From assembly GCA_016711605.1 (NCBI GenBank), contig JADJSS010000015.1, positions 1 through 64,000 of the forward strand: a DNA stretch of 64,000 bases. The letters are read 5' to 3'. Every line of letters starts with the position of its first letter. The first letter of the stretch is position 1. Positions 18,020-26,701 of this stretch are shown here, piece after piece. Under the pieces are notes generated by a model that was given only the letters and a program-made list of their open reading frames with translations, had not been told where the DNA came from and did no database searches. The stretch is from Saprospirales bacterium (GTDB taxonomy: Bacteria > Bacteroidota > Bacteroidia > Chitinophagales > JADIYW01). Position numbers and translations under genes: made by a program.

Positions 18020-19717
18020 ATGACTAATCACTATTTCATACAATCTATTAAAATTTTAGCGGCAAGTTTAGTCGTGGTGATTGGCATTAATTTGGTGTCT
18101 TCTATTGTTTACAAACGATTTGATTTAACCGAAGAAAAAAGATACACTTTAACGGCATCTACCAAAAAATTATTAAAAAATCTCGATCAAAATATTGAAG
18201 TTGAAGTGTATTTAGAAGGCAGCGATTTACCAGCTGGAATTAAAGTTTTACGAAATGAAACGAAAGAATTGTTGCAAGAATTTCGCACCAACTCAAAAGG
18301 TAGGTTAACCTATCATTTTTTTGATATTGAAGGAATTAAGAATCAAAAAGAAAGAGAAACGTTTCAGGAAAACTTAGTAAAAAAAGGATTGTTGCCAACA
18401 AATTTAGAAGTGAAATCTGCCAATGGTTACACAGAAAAATTAGTATTTCCTGGTGCCATTATAAAAGCAAACGGCAGAGAAATTCCTGTTCAGATTTTAG
18501 AAAATCAATTTGCACAAGGTGCACAAAGTTCATTAAATAATTCGTTGAATTTTTTAGAATATAAAGTTGCTAATTCCATACAAAAAATCATAAGAAAAAC
18601 ACAACCAACCGTTGCATTTTTGCAAGGTCACGGCGAATTAGATGTGGCACATTTAGAAGATTTTTTAAAAACATTACATGCACAAAGTTTTTTAATTGAC
18701 AAAGTTGAATTGGATAAAGATAAATTGCTGAATAGTGATATTGATGTTTTATTAGTAGCCAAACCAACGAAATCGTTTACGGATGTTGAGAAATTTTTAA
18801 TCGATCAGTATGTGATGCATGGTGGCAAGGTAATTTGGTTGTTAGATAATATTATTTGCGATTTAGATAGTTTTAAATTAGCACCAAGTATTTATGCAGT
18901 TCCACGAGATTTGAACTTAGATGATATTTTATTTCGATATGGTGTACGCGTCAATCACAACCTGGTGTTGGATTTATATTGCAATCAAATTCCAATTATT
19001 GCAAGTATTGGTGGCAGCAATAAACCACAATTGTTTCCGTGGGTTTTTTATCCAATGGCCATCAATAAAAACAATCATCCAATTGTAAAAAATTTAGATC
19101 CAGTTGCTGTAAAATTTGGTAGTTCTATCGATGTATTAAATAACAAAGGTGTGAAAAAGACAGTGCTATTGAGTTCTTCAGATTATTCAAGAATACAACC
19201 AACACCGTTTCAAATTTATTTAGAAGGTGCAAAACAAAGACCAGATCCAAATTTATTTAACCAAAAAAATATTCCAATTGCCGTTTTATTAGAAGGTAAT
19301 TTTCCATCGTTATACAAAAATCAATTTACGTCAGACTATCAGCAAATATTGGCAGCACAGCAAATTTCATTTCAAGCAGAAAGCAAACTAAACAAAATGT
19401 TAGTAGTTGCAGATGGCGATGTTGTAAAAAATGAACTCGATGCAAATAGTGTACCATTAGCACTTGGTTACGATAAATATTCGCGAAAATTATTTGCCAA
19501 TAAAGATTTCTTATTGAACAGCATTGAATACATGGTTGACGACAATAACTTGATTGAAGCACGAAACAGAGAAATAAAAATGCGCTTGTTAGATAAAGCA
19601 AAAGTGTTAAACGAAAAAGGATTTTGGCAAGTAGTTAACTTGGTGTTGCCTTTGCTGTTGATTTTACTTCTTGGAATTATTTATAACAACAGAAGAAAAG
19701 CGAAATACACAAAATAA
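18020..19717 (+). CDS. gldG: Gliding motility-associated ABC transporter protein GldG
   Basis: The 565-residue protein has an N-terminal transmembrane helix (about residues 9-30), a large periplasmic ABC_transp_aux-type region and a C-terminal helix (LVLPLLLILLLGIIYNNRRK). Diagnostic stretches are FDLTEEKRYTLTASTKKLL near the N terminus and TVAFLQGHGELD around residue 195. This is the usual GldG architecture and length. It works with GldA and GldF; the transported substrate is unknown in the family, and the complex is dispensable for gliding in some Bacteroidota. The start is near ACTAATGACTAATCAC, so two overlapping start options (18020 or a few codons on) exist. Intact. Confidence 0.92.
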   Translation: MTNHYFIQSIKILAASLVVVIGINLVSSIVYKRFDLTEEKRYTLTASTKKLLKNLDQNIEVEVYLEGSDLPAGIKVLRNETKELLQEFRTNSKGRLTYHFFDIEGIKNQKERETFQENLVKKGLLPTNLEVKSANGYTEKLVFPGAIIKANGREIPVQILENQFAQGAQSSLNNSLNFLEYKVANSIQKIIRKTQPTVAFLQGHGELDVAHLEDFLKTLHAQSFLIDKVELDKDKLLNSDIDVLLVAKPTKSFTDVEKFLIDQYVMHGGKVIWLLDNIICDLDSFKLAPSIYAVPRDLNLDDILFRYGVRVNHNLVLDLYCNQIPIIASIGGSNKPQLFPWVFYPMAINKNNHPIVKNLDPVAVKFGSSIDVLNNKGVKKTVLLSSSDYSRIQPTPFQIYLEGAKQRPDPNLFNQKNIPIAVLLEGNFPSLYKNQFTSDYQQILAAQQISFQAESKLNKMLVVADGDVVKNELDANSVPLALGYDKYSRKLFANKDFLLNSIEYMVDDNNLIEARNREIKMRLLDKAKVLNEKGFWQVVNLVLPLLLILLLGIIYNNRRKAKYTK

Positions 19718-19790
19718 AATTAAATCATAAGTCATTTATAATGAAATTCTTATAACAACAGAAATCTTTAATAAAATCGATTAGTTTTCC

Positions 19791-19798
19791 TATTTTTG
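19791..19798 (+). promoter_or_regulatory. TAnnTTTG promoter box before the Wzz-like gene
   Basis: TATTTTTG fits the -7 consensus and lies 29 bases before the ATG at 19828. A TTTA at 19767-19770, about 20 bases upstream, could be a weak -33 element. Confidence 0.45.
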
Positions 19799-19827
19799 CA
19801 CGATTATAAATTTAACACCAATTATTC

Positions 19828-20649
19828 ATGTTAGAAATATTAAAGATTGTTTTAAAATGGAAAAAACAAGTTCTATTTTTCACAATCATTGCAGCAATTG
19901 TCAGTATAATTATTACGATGCCATTTATTATGCCACCGTATTATAAATCTATCTCTAAATTTTATTTATCAAATCCATCCAGCACCGATCGTTCTGCGTT
20001 GTTTAATGAAAAAGAAGTTGCTGGTGTAAATATGTTTGGTGGTAAAGAAGATATCAATCGTTTCTTAACTATTTTAAATTCTGCTCCAGTAAATTTAGCG
20101 GTTATTCAAAAATATAACTTAGGCAAACATTATAAAATTGATGCTGGCAATCCTGAATTATTTATGTACTATACTCAAAAAGAATTCTACAATAATTTTA
20201 ATGCAGTGCGTAATGATTTAGGTGCCATTGAAGTAAGTGTAGTTGATACAGATAACAAATTAGCAGCACAAATTGTAAAAGATGTTGTTTCTATTTCTGA
20301 TTCTATTTATAGAACAATTTTGGTTGAAAATAAGTCGACTGTAATTGAATTGTTGAATAAACAAATTGCAGATAAAAATGTAGAATTAGCAAAAGGTGCA
20401 TCGGCAACTATTAGCGATGACATAAAAAAATTAGTGGCAATTCGCGATCAATATGCGGTTTCGTCTTCAAAAGATTTTAAAACTATTTTTATAGTAGAAG
20501 AACCATCGCCAGCCGTTAAAAAAACAAAACCAGTACGTTGGTTAATATTATTGGCAAGTACTATTGCAGCATTTGTTTTAGCTTCATTAGTTGCCTTGTT
20601 ATTAGAATTATATAAGCATGCAGATAAGTACGGATTTCAGCGTTCCTAA
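19828..20649 (+). CDS. Wzz-type chain length determinant protein
   Basis: This 273-residue protein has the polysaccharide co-polymerase layout: N-terminal transmembrane helix (about residues 15-38), a periplasmic domain with the Wzz motif YYKSISKFYLSNPSS, a helical region (ELLNKQIADKNVELAKG) and a C-terminal helix (WLILLASTIAAFVLASLVALL) preceded by the Pro-containing PSPAVKKTKP. It lacks a kinase domain. It would set the length of surface polysaccharide at the inner membrane. Its 3' end overlaps the next gene by 32 bases, which points to translational coupling with the O-antigen ligase-like partner. Confidence 0.8.
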   Translation: MLEILKIVLKWKKQVLFFTIIAAIVSIIITMPFIMPPYYKSISKFYLSNPSSTDRSALFNEKEVAGVNMFGGKEDINRFLTILNSAPVNLAVIQKYNLGKHYKIDAGNPELFMYYTQKEFYNNFNAVRNDLGAIEVSVVDTDNKLAAQIVKDVVSISDSIYRTILVENKSTVIELLNKQIADKNVELAKGASATISDDIKKLVAIRDQYAVSSSKDFKTIFIVEEPSPAVKKTKPVRWLILLASTIAAFVLASLVALLLELYKHADKYGFQRS

Positions 20650-22078
20650 AACCATTCAAAAGTTTGAACAACCACTTTTTTGGCTGATTGGATTTTTGAG
20701 TATTGCGTGCTTTTGCGCAGCTATTTTTTTTAATTTTAATTTACTATTTGTAATTCCGTTTGCTATAGTTTTTGTTGGCTTAGCGCTGCTGAATTTTAAA
20801 ATACTTTATTTCTTATTATTGATTGCAATGCCAATGTCTATTGAGTTTAACATTGGTGTGCTAGGTTTAGATGTGCCTTCAGAGCCAATTGTAATGTTGT
20901 TGGCTGCGAGTACATTTTTATTTATGATGATTAATAAAAATAATGGTGATAATAGTTCATTTAAACATGTTATAAGCTTAATTATTATCGCACAATTTTT
21001 ATGGTCAATATACATTATTTTATTTTCTACAGATATTGTTTTATCGATAAAATATTTGTTGGCAAAAGCGTGGTATTTATTAGGTTTTTATGCAGCTACA
21101 ATGTTGTTGATTAAAACAGAAAAAGACTTTAAGCGTTTCTTTTGGTGTTTATTTATTCCAACTTTTATTAGCGTTATTTATGTAATGCTGAAACATGCAA
21201 CTTTACATTTTACGTTTGACAATATCACTAAAAGCGTGCATCCAATTTATAGAAATCACGTTAATTATGCTGTTTTCATAACCATGATTTTGCCGTTTAT
21301 TTTCTTGGCAAAAAGCTGGTATGGCAAGCAAACGTTAAGACATAAACTATTAAAATATTCTATTCCAATTTTCTTGGCAGCTATTTATTTTTCATATACA
21401 CGTGGTGCATGGCTTGCAACTGCAGCTATGGTTGTTTATATTATAGTGATTCATTTTAGAATAACAAAATTGGTCTTGTTTGTTTCATTTCTAAGTGCAT
21501 TCAGTTTTTCTGTTTATATTTTAAGTGATCATCGATATTTAAAATATTCACCAGATTTTGAACACACTATTTATCATGATGATTTGAGTGAACATTTATC
21601 TTCTACTTTTGAAATGCAAGATATGAGTACTGTTGAGCGATTTTACCGATGGATTGCTGCCGTAAAAATGGTACAGAAAAATCCAATAGTTGGCGTTGGT
21701 CCAAATAATTTTGTAACGAATTATAAAAAATATACGGTTTCGTCGTACGAAACTTATATCAGTGATAATGAAGAACGATCGACAGTGCACAATTATTTTT
21801 TGTTGCTATTGACAGAGCAAGGATTTCCAGCGTTGTTGTTGTTTGTTATTTTAATTGCTGCCATCTTAATTACTGCTGAAAATACGTATCATAAAGTTGA
21901 ACATCAGCAAAAAAAATATGTACTAACGATTACTTTGTGCATCGTTGCATTTTTAATTAATAACAGCTTAAGTGATTTAGTGGAAGCGAATAAAGTTGGT
22001 TCGTTATTTTTGATGTGCATTGGTTTATTAGTAAATTTTAGCACCAGCCAAATGAAGATAAAGCCAAACGACAAATAA
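20618..22078 (+). CDS. O-antigen ligase/polymerase family membrane protein
   Basis: This 486-residue protein has about twelve transmembrane segments and the Wzy_C signature in the large periplasmic loop: YFSYTRGAWLA around residue 260, then GVGPNNF around 365 and STVHNYFLLLLTEQGFPALL, the H-N-x-(Y/F)-L pattern of O-antigen ligases (WaaL) and polymerases (Wzy). It overlaps the Wzz-like gene by 32 bases. The start at 20618 gives a short cytoplasmic N terminus before the first helix at about residue 20. It probably polymerises or ligates a surface polysaccharide. Whether it acts as WaaL or Wzy cannot be told from sequence. Confidence 0.82.
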   Translation: MQISTDFSVPKTIQKFEQPLFWLIGFLSIACFCAAIFFNFNLLFVIPFAIVFVGLALLNFKILYFLLLIAMPMSIEFNIGVLGLDVPSEPIVMLLAASTFLFMMINKNNGDNSSFKHVISLIIIAQFLWSIYIILFSTDIVLSIKYLLAKAWYLLGFYAATMLLIKTEKDFKRFFWCLFIPTFISVIYVMLKHATLHFTFDNITKSVHPIYRNHVNYAVFITMILPFIFLAKSWYGKQTLRHKLLKYSIPIFLAAIYFSYTRGAWLATAAMVVYIIVIHFRITKLVLFVSFLSAFSFSVYILSDHRYLKYSPDFEHTIYHDDLSEHLSSTFEMQDMSTVERFYRWIAAVKMVQKNPIVGVGPNNFVTNYKKYTVSSYETYISDNEERSTVHNYFLLLLTEQGFPALLLFVILIAAILITAENTYHKVEHQQKKYVLTITLCIVAFLINNSLSDLVEANKVGSLFLMCIGLLVNFSTSQMKIKPNDK

Positions 22079-22081
22079 AAC

Positions 22082-22123
22082 TTTAGAAAAGTTGGATTCT
22101 TTTCGCAACAAAACTTTTCTAAA
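22082..22123. repeat. Intergenic palindrome, CTTTTC family, inverted arm order
   Basis: TTTAGAAAAGTT (22082-22093) and AACTTTTCTAAA (22112-22123) are perfect 12-base inverted repeats around an 18-base loop. It sits between the convergent O-antigen ligase and RsbU genes and could act as a bidirectional terminator. The arm sequence recurs at 28046 and 40620. Confidence 0.6.
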
Positions 22124-22126
22124 ATA

Positions 22127-23356
22127 TCAATAAAACTTAGCAGTTAGCACGCTAACATCGTCATTAAACAACATGTTTCCTTTGTATTTACTTACGTTGT
22201 CAAACAAAATTTTATTAAAAATTTCTGGACTTAATTTGTAATTTTCTTTAATCAATTGTAGAAAACGTTCAGTACCAAATTGTTCTTCTTCATCATTTTC
22301 TAATTCTGTCAAACCATCGGTAACACAAAATAAACTGGTGTTTGGTTTTACTTTTATACTTCCAAAATTTATACTTGGTAGTTCTTCAAAAATGCCTAAT
22401 AATGTAGAACCACTTTCTAATGAAATCACTTCTTCATCATTAATTAAAATAGGTGGAATATGTCCTGCATTTAAATATTCAATTTCACGTGTAACAATAT
22501 TGTATTTTGCAATAAACAACGAAATAAAATTTTCGCCATTGGTGATTGAGTAAATTTTTTGATTGAGCTTTTTAATTAAAACTTCTTTCTGTAAATTCAA
22601 ACCTAATGTAGCATTCAAATATGCTTGTAAGTTTGCCATCACCAACGCTGCAGCCACACCTTTGCCAGAAATATCACCAATACAAAAAACAAACTCATCT
22701 TTATTGAGATGAATCACATCATAATAATCACCACCAATTCCTTTGTATGGTAAATACAAACCAGCAAATTCGTACATGTTATTTTTTGGCAATTTTTTGG
22801 GAATCAGCATGCCTTGCACTTTCGATGCCAAATCTAATTCATTATCAAATTGTTTTTTCTCAATTTCCTTTTTAAACAATCTTTTGTTTTCAATGGCAAC
22901 TGTAATAATATTGGTAATAATTTGAACGTACTCAATTAATTCATCTTTTGTTTGATGGTGTTCTTCATGAAAATCGCCTAACAACGCCAATGCTAATGGT
23001 TGTGCTTTATGAAAAACCGGAATCGCATATTTAAAATCACCGAACATAGCTCGCTCGTCTTCTGCTAAAGTAGTAGCTATTGAATATTTTGAAAAATAAG
23101 AATGAACAGGTATATAAAATTCTCGATCTTCATCTACCATCCAAAGCGCTTTTTTCCATGTTTGATCAAAAGTAAACAGCGCAATTTTATTTACTTTTAA
23201 TTGTTCGTTAATTATGAATTTGTAAATATTAAACAACACATCAGACGATACATTATCGTTAATTGCCTTGGTAACTTCCAGTAGAGAATTTAACTGACTG
23301 TATTTTACAGTGAGTAAATCTTTTAAATTTTTAGAGTCTGTTTCTTGAAAAATCAT
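22127..23356 (-). CDS. PP2C-type phosphatase (SpoIIE/RsbU) with GAF-like sensor
   Basis: This 409-residue protein has a GAF-like N-terminal region (about residues 20-180), a linker coiled coil (NKRLFKKEIEKKQFDNELDLASKVQ) and a SpoIIE-type serine phosphatase domain. The phosphatase motifs are GGDYYDVI, CIGDISGKGVAAAL, LNAGHIPPIL, VTDGLTE and NDDVSVL, with the metal-binding Asp residues present. Such proteins dephosphorylate anti-anti-sigma factors of the STAS type or act in other partner-switching stress pathways. No partner gene is adjacent. The gene is intact and ends four bases from a palindrome shared with the convergent upstream gene. Confidence 0.88.
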   Translation of the reverse strand: MIFQETDSKNLKDLLTVKYSQLNSLLEVTKAINDNVSSDVLFNIYKFIINEQLKVNKIALFTFDQTWKKALWMVDEDREFYIPVHSYFSKYSIATTLAEDERAMFGDFKYAIPVFHKAQPLALALLGDFHEEHHQTKDELIEYVQIITNIITVAIENKRLFKKEIEKKQFDNELDLASKVQGMLIPKKLPKNNMYEFAGLYLPYKGIGGDYYDVIHLNKDEFVFCIGDISGKGVAAALVMANLQAYLNATLGLNLQKEVLIKKLNQKIYSITNGENFISLFIAKYNIVTREIEYLNAGHIPPILINDEEVISLESGSTLLGIFEELPSINFGSIKVKPNTSLFCVTDGLTELENDEEEQFGTERFLQLIKENYKLSPEIFNKILFDNVSKYKGNMLFNDDVSVLTAKFY

Positions 23357-23424
23357 GCAATTCTAATGTACGAGTTTTTTAAGAATTCCAATAATTGAGG
23401 CTGTTAAATTTGCTTTATTATAAA

Positions 23425-23456
23425 AACAAAAAAAGTCACTCGAAAAAGAGTGACTT
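23425..23456 (-). terminator. Rho-independent terminator after the DUF937 gene
   Basis: On the minus strand AAGTCACTC (23456-23448) pairs with GAGTGACTT (23441-23433) across a six-base loop, followed by seven T residues. It lies 22 bases after the DUF937 stop. Confidence 0.85.
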
Positions 23457-23478
23457 AAAAGTTGAAAGGTTAAACTAA

Positions 23479-24075
23479 TTATTTAAATAAATTTTTTAAA
23501 AAACCTGCACCAATTTTCAATGCATCATCTGCAATATTTCCATCATTATTTTGATCTAATAAAGATGATATTATATTTTGATGTTGTGGTGCTTGTTGTT
23601 GGTGATTACCAACAAAATTACTTAATAAACTAGCAATGCTGCTTACGTTTATACCACCAGCCGTTGCTTGAGATTGATTGCCAAGTGCATTTAATAATAC
23701 TGGACCTAAAATTTGTAATATTTGCGATGCTTGGCCACCACCAATACCAGTATTCTGAGAGATTGCATTAGTTACATTCGATTCTGCACCACCTAATATG
23801 TGTTTTAACATCGAGCTACCATCACCACCTAATGCACTTTGTGCAAGTCCTGCTAAATCTGCTAAACCAGCACCATTGTGTTTTCCAGCAATTGCATTTG
23901 TTAATGCAGCAGCACCATCATCTGTAGATGCATTTTTGTTTAGTGCATTTAAAAGTGTAGGTAAAGCTAAACCAATGGCGCTTTGCGCTTGGTTTTGGTC
24001 AATGCCTAATTGATTACTGATTAAACCAGTTACTTGTTCGCCAAGTTCTCCACCTAAAAGTTGTTGTAAATCCAT
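23479..24075 (-). CDS. DUF937 domain-containing protein
   Basis: The 198-residue protein starts MDLQQLLGGELGEQVTGLIS and consists almost wholly of DUF937-type sequence: repeated helices rich in Gly, Ala, Gln and Asn, with LGIDQNQAQSAIGLALPTLL and a second pseudo-repeat NTGIGGGQASQILQILGPVL. No signal peptide or membrane segment is visible. Proteins of this type (relatives of YidB) have no assigned function. The C terminus holds DQNNDGNIADDALKI, similar to an EF-hand-like loop, followed by a short hydrophobic-basic tail. A clear terminator follows; the Uma2 gene lies 24 bases upstream on the same strand. Confidence 0.85.
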   Translation of the reverse strand: MDLQQLLGGELGEQVTGLISNQLGIDQNQAQSAIGLALPTLLNALNKNASTDDGAAALTNAIAGKHNGAGLADLAGLAQSALGGDGSSMLKHILGGAESNVTNAISQNTGIGGGQASQILQILGPVLLNALGNQSQATAGGINVSSIASLLSNFVGNHQQQAPQHQNIISSLLDQNNDGNIADDALKIGAGFLKNLFK

Positions 24076-24099
24076 TTTGTTTTTTTTGTTTAAGTACGA

Positions 24100-24639
24100 T
24101 TAAAAATTAAAAGTTTTTTTGAATAACTTAGATTTTGCTTTTTTAGTTCCACTAAAAAATTCAGTGTATTTGTTTTCTTTATTTAGAATAAAAACTTTGG
24201 TTGATTTGTCTTTGGGTTGAACTGTCCAATATTCTTTCACACCAAATTTTTCGTAAATATCTTTCTTTTTACCTAAGTCATTTTTTTGTGTTGCTGGCGA
24301 CAATATTTCAATTATTAAATCAGGCGCACCTTTTATTTTTCCATCTTTGATAATTGAACTGTTTTCGTTGGATATAAATAAAATATCAGGTTGAAAAACA
24401 TTTTCATTGTCGAAATATACATCTAATGGTGCATGCAATATTTCTCCTAATTTATTTTTAATAATAAAAATAGCTAAAGCCATCTCAATAGAACTAGAGA
24501 TAGATTGATGGTGATATTCTGGAGCTGGTGACATAATAAATTTGTTGTCAATTATTTGACATAAAGTTCCTTCAGGCATTAGTTCAAATGCTTCTAATGC
24601 TGTTCTTGGTGGTTCTATATAGTTCAAATGTACTGTCAT
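24100..24639 (-). CDS. Uma2 family restriction endonuclease-like protein
   Basis: The 179-residue protein is of the Uma2/DUF820 type with a PD-(D/E)XK fold. The motif elements are visible: PDILFISNENSS, DLIIEILSPATQKNDLGKK (the family's E-x-L-S-x3 block), and KFGVKEYWTVQPK. These proteins are common in cyanobacteria and filamentous Bacteroidota, often in several copies, and their role is unknown despite the nuclease fold. The start at 24639 (MTVHLNYIEPPRTALEAFEL) is the usual one. Same strand as the DUF937 gene (24 bases) and the dehydrogenase-like gene (32 bases). Confidence 0.85.
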   Translation of the reverse strand: MTVHLNYIEPPRTALEAFELMPEGTLCQIIDNKFIMSPAPEYHHQSISSSIEMALAIFIIKNKLGEILHAPLDVYFDNENVFQPDILFISNENSSIIKDGKIKGAPDLIIEILSPATQKNDLGKKKDIYEKFGVKEYWTVQPKDKSTKVFILNKENKYTEFFSGTKKAKSKLFKKTFNF

Positions 24640-24671
24640 ACAATAAAATTAATAAAAAAACATGTCTTTTA

Positions 24672-25668
24672 TTAATCTTGTCTTACTTTAACAATTATCT
24701 TGCCAAATTGCGCACCATCTTTCATTCTATCGAAAGCCGCAACTGCATCTGCAAAATCGAATGTTTTATCTAAGATTGGTTTTATCTGATGGTTGTTGCA
24801 AAATGCAATCATTTTTATAAAATCGTCATCGCTACCCATAGTAGAACCCAATATTTGCAAATGATTCCAGAAAATAGTTCGCATATTTAAGTCTTTAGGT
24901 AACCCTTTGGTAGCGCCATAAAACACAAACTTTCCTGTTGGTTTTAAAGTAGCAATAAGTTCATTCATTCCATCACCACAAGCACTATCAATAATAACAT
25001 CAAAACCACCAATCGATTTTGAAAGATTTTTTATCGCATCTTTTTCTGTATAGTTTGCACCACCTTTTGCGCCTATATTTTTGCAAGTTTCTATCACTTC
25101 ATTTTTGCTAGAAGTAACATACACATTTGCTCCAACTGCATGCGCAAATAAAAATGCAAACTGAGCAACACCACCACCAACGCCAGAAATTAATACATTC
25201 ATTCCTTTTTCAACTTTTCCTTTATTGAAAAGTGCGTTGTATGCAGTCATACCAGCTAAAGGCAATGCAGCTGCTTGTTCTGACGAAAGATGAGTTGGTT
25301 TTTCGTGCAATCTGTCGGTATTAACTACAATATATTCAGCTAAAGTTCCTTGCGCTGGCATGCCTAAAATTTGATAATCCTTAGACTGAAAACCGTTGTT
25401 TGTGCCCCAGTTTATATTTGGATTCAAGATAACTTCCTTGCCAATCCAGTGTTTATCTGCTTCATTAAAAACTTCAACAACTTCACCACAACCATCTGAG
25501 CCAAGAATTGCAGGCAATTGTATTTTTGCATACTGACCTTCTCGAATCCATTGATCACGATGATTTAAAGCTGCAAATTGTATTTTACAAGAGCCAGATT
25601 TTCTGATAAAATTGGTTTTTCAACTTCTCTAGTTCAAAAGAATGTTGATTTAGTACGAGTGCTTTCAT
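24672..25668 (-). pseudogene. Zinc-type alcohol dehydrogenase/quinone oxidoreductase, frameshifted N terminus
   Basis: The main open frame (25517 down to 24672) holds an MDR-type NAD(P)-binding domain, GVGGGVAQFAFLFAHAVGANV, with LSSEQAAALPLAGMTAYNALFNKGKVEKGM before it. The true start is probably the ATG at 25668 (MKALVLNQHSFE); the intervening region reads as ENLALVKIQFAALNHRDQWI and REGQYAKIQ in shifted frames, so two one-base deletions break it. Repaired, the protein has about 330 residues, normal for the family. The catalytic-zinc Cys is absent, so a quinone oxidoreductase-like role is more likely than a zinc alcohol dehydrogenase. Confidence 0.78.
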
Positions 25669-25677
25669 TTGTTTAGA

Positions 25678-25968
25678 TTAATACATTTTAATTTTATGGA
25701 TATTGCCATTAAAATAGTTTTCTAATCTGGCAATAGTGGTATCGTTAATGTTTACATTTTTGTAAAATTCTTCCGGATCAGCAGTGGTTAGCGTATCAAT
25801 AACTTTATTGGTAAGCCAATCTGTTGTGTAATAAATTTGCATGGAATCAACATGTAAACCAGCCAATGAACTTTCAGTTGGCTTTTTTCTTGGTTTCTTT
25901 TTCAGCCAAACAATCCAATTAACAATAGTATCCAAACGAAATATTTCATTTTCTTCTTTATCTGTCAA
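25678..25968 (-). CDS. Hypothetical protein, 96 residues
   Basis: The open frame begins at a TTG (25968) after an upstream stop; no ATG is available in frame, so the N terminus may be displaced by an indel as in neighbouring genes. The protein has charged and aromatic segments (DTIVNWIVWLKKKPRKKPTE, DWLTNKVIDTLTTADPEEFY) and no signal peptide or transmembrane helix. I recognise no family. It ends nine bases before the dehydrogenase-like gene's ATG and is oriented the same way. Confidence 0.4.
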   Translation of the reverse strand: MTDKEENEIFRLDTIVNWIVWLKKKPRKKPTESSLAGLHVDSMQIYYTTDWLTNKVIDTLTTADPEEFYKNVNINDTTIARLENYFNGNIHKIKMY

Positions 25969-26013
25969 AACTACAATTTCTTAACATTAATTTCTTGGAA
26001 ACTTTAAAACCTT

Positions 26014-26047
26014 TTTGAGTTTCCATAGTTTTTAAACTATACTTTTG
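26014..26047 (+). promoter_or_regulatory. Promoter of the efflux operon (TTTG - 22 bases - TAnnTTTG)
   Basis: TTTG at 26014-26017 and TACTTTTG at 26040-26047 are spaced by 22 bases, matching the Bacteroidota -33/-7 pattern. The -7 box ends nine bases before the tetR ATG at 26057. Confidence 0.55.
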
Positions 26048-26056
26048 CAATCCAAA

Positions 26057-26697
26057 ATGGAAACAACACCAACATCTATTAAAAAACAAGATAATTGTAC
26101 GGCTTCAAAGATTTTTGAAAAAGCACGTCATTTATTTAACAACGTTGGTGTTAGAAACACAACGATGGATGATTTGGCGCGTGAATTAGGTATTTCCAAA
26201 AAAACATTATATAAAGAAATTGATAACAAAGCTGACTTAGTGAAGTTTTGTGTACAATATGATTTGCAACAAGACGAAAATACCATAAACGCTATATCTC
26301 AAAATACAGAAAATGCGATTGAAGAATTGGTATTGATTGCCGCACATATAAGTAAAGAATTGCAAATTTATCATCCTTCAATTTTGAAAGATATTACAAA
26401 AATTTTATCCTGAATGTTGGCAGTTGATTGAGAATCAAAAAAATATGTTTATACAAAAAACATTTCGACAACATAAAAAAAGGAATAAAACAAGGTTTAT
26501 ATAGAAAAGATGTCAATGCTGAATTGGCAAACCAAAATACAATTACACTTGTGCTTTTTTACCATTAGAAAATATTGATAACGATTATAATCCAACACAA
26601 GTTTATCAAGAGACTTTGCGCTATAATCTTTATGCAATTGCAACGCCAAAGGCATCGAATTGTTTGAACAACTTATAAAAGAAAATAAAATTATAAT
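26057..26697 (+). pseudogene. TetR family transcriptional regulator of the efflux operon, frameshifted
   Basis: The ATG at 26057 (METTPTSIKKQDNC) precedes a TetR-type helix-turn-helix: FNNVGVRNTTMDDLARELGI followed by SKKTLYKEIDNKADLVKF. The frame breaks near 26400 (expected KFYPECWQLIENQKNMF), again near 26455 and near 26560, with a possible further shift around 26650. The ligand-binding domain can still be read as KKGIKQGLYRKDVNAELA and LRYNLYAIATPKGIELFEQL. The natural end lies a few bases before the tolC-like ATG at 26702 and is approximate. Placed at the head of a TolC-HlyD-RND operon, it is likely its local repressor. Confidence 0.75.
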
Positions 26698-26701
26698 AAG
26701 A

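Noticed and set aside
26045..26056. TTG start four codons upstream for the efflux TetR
   Set aside because: It overlaps the TAnnTTTG promoter box; the ATG at 26057 is a better start.
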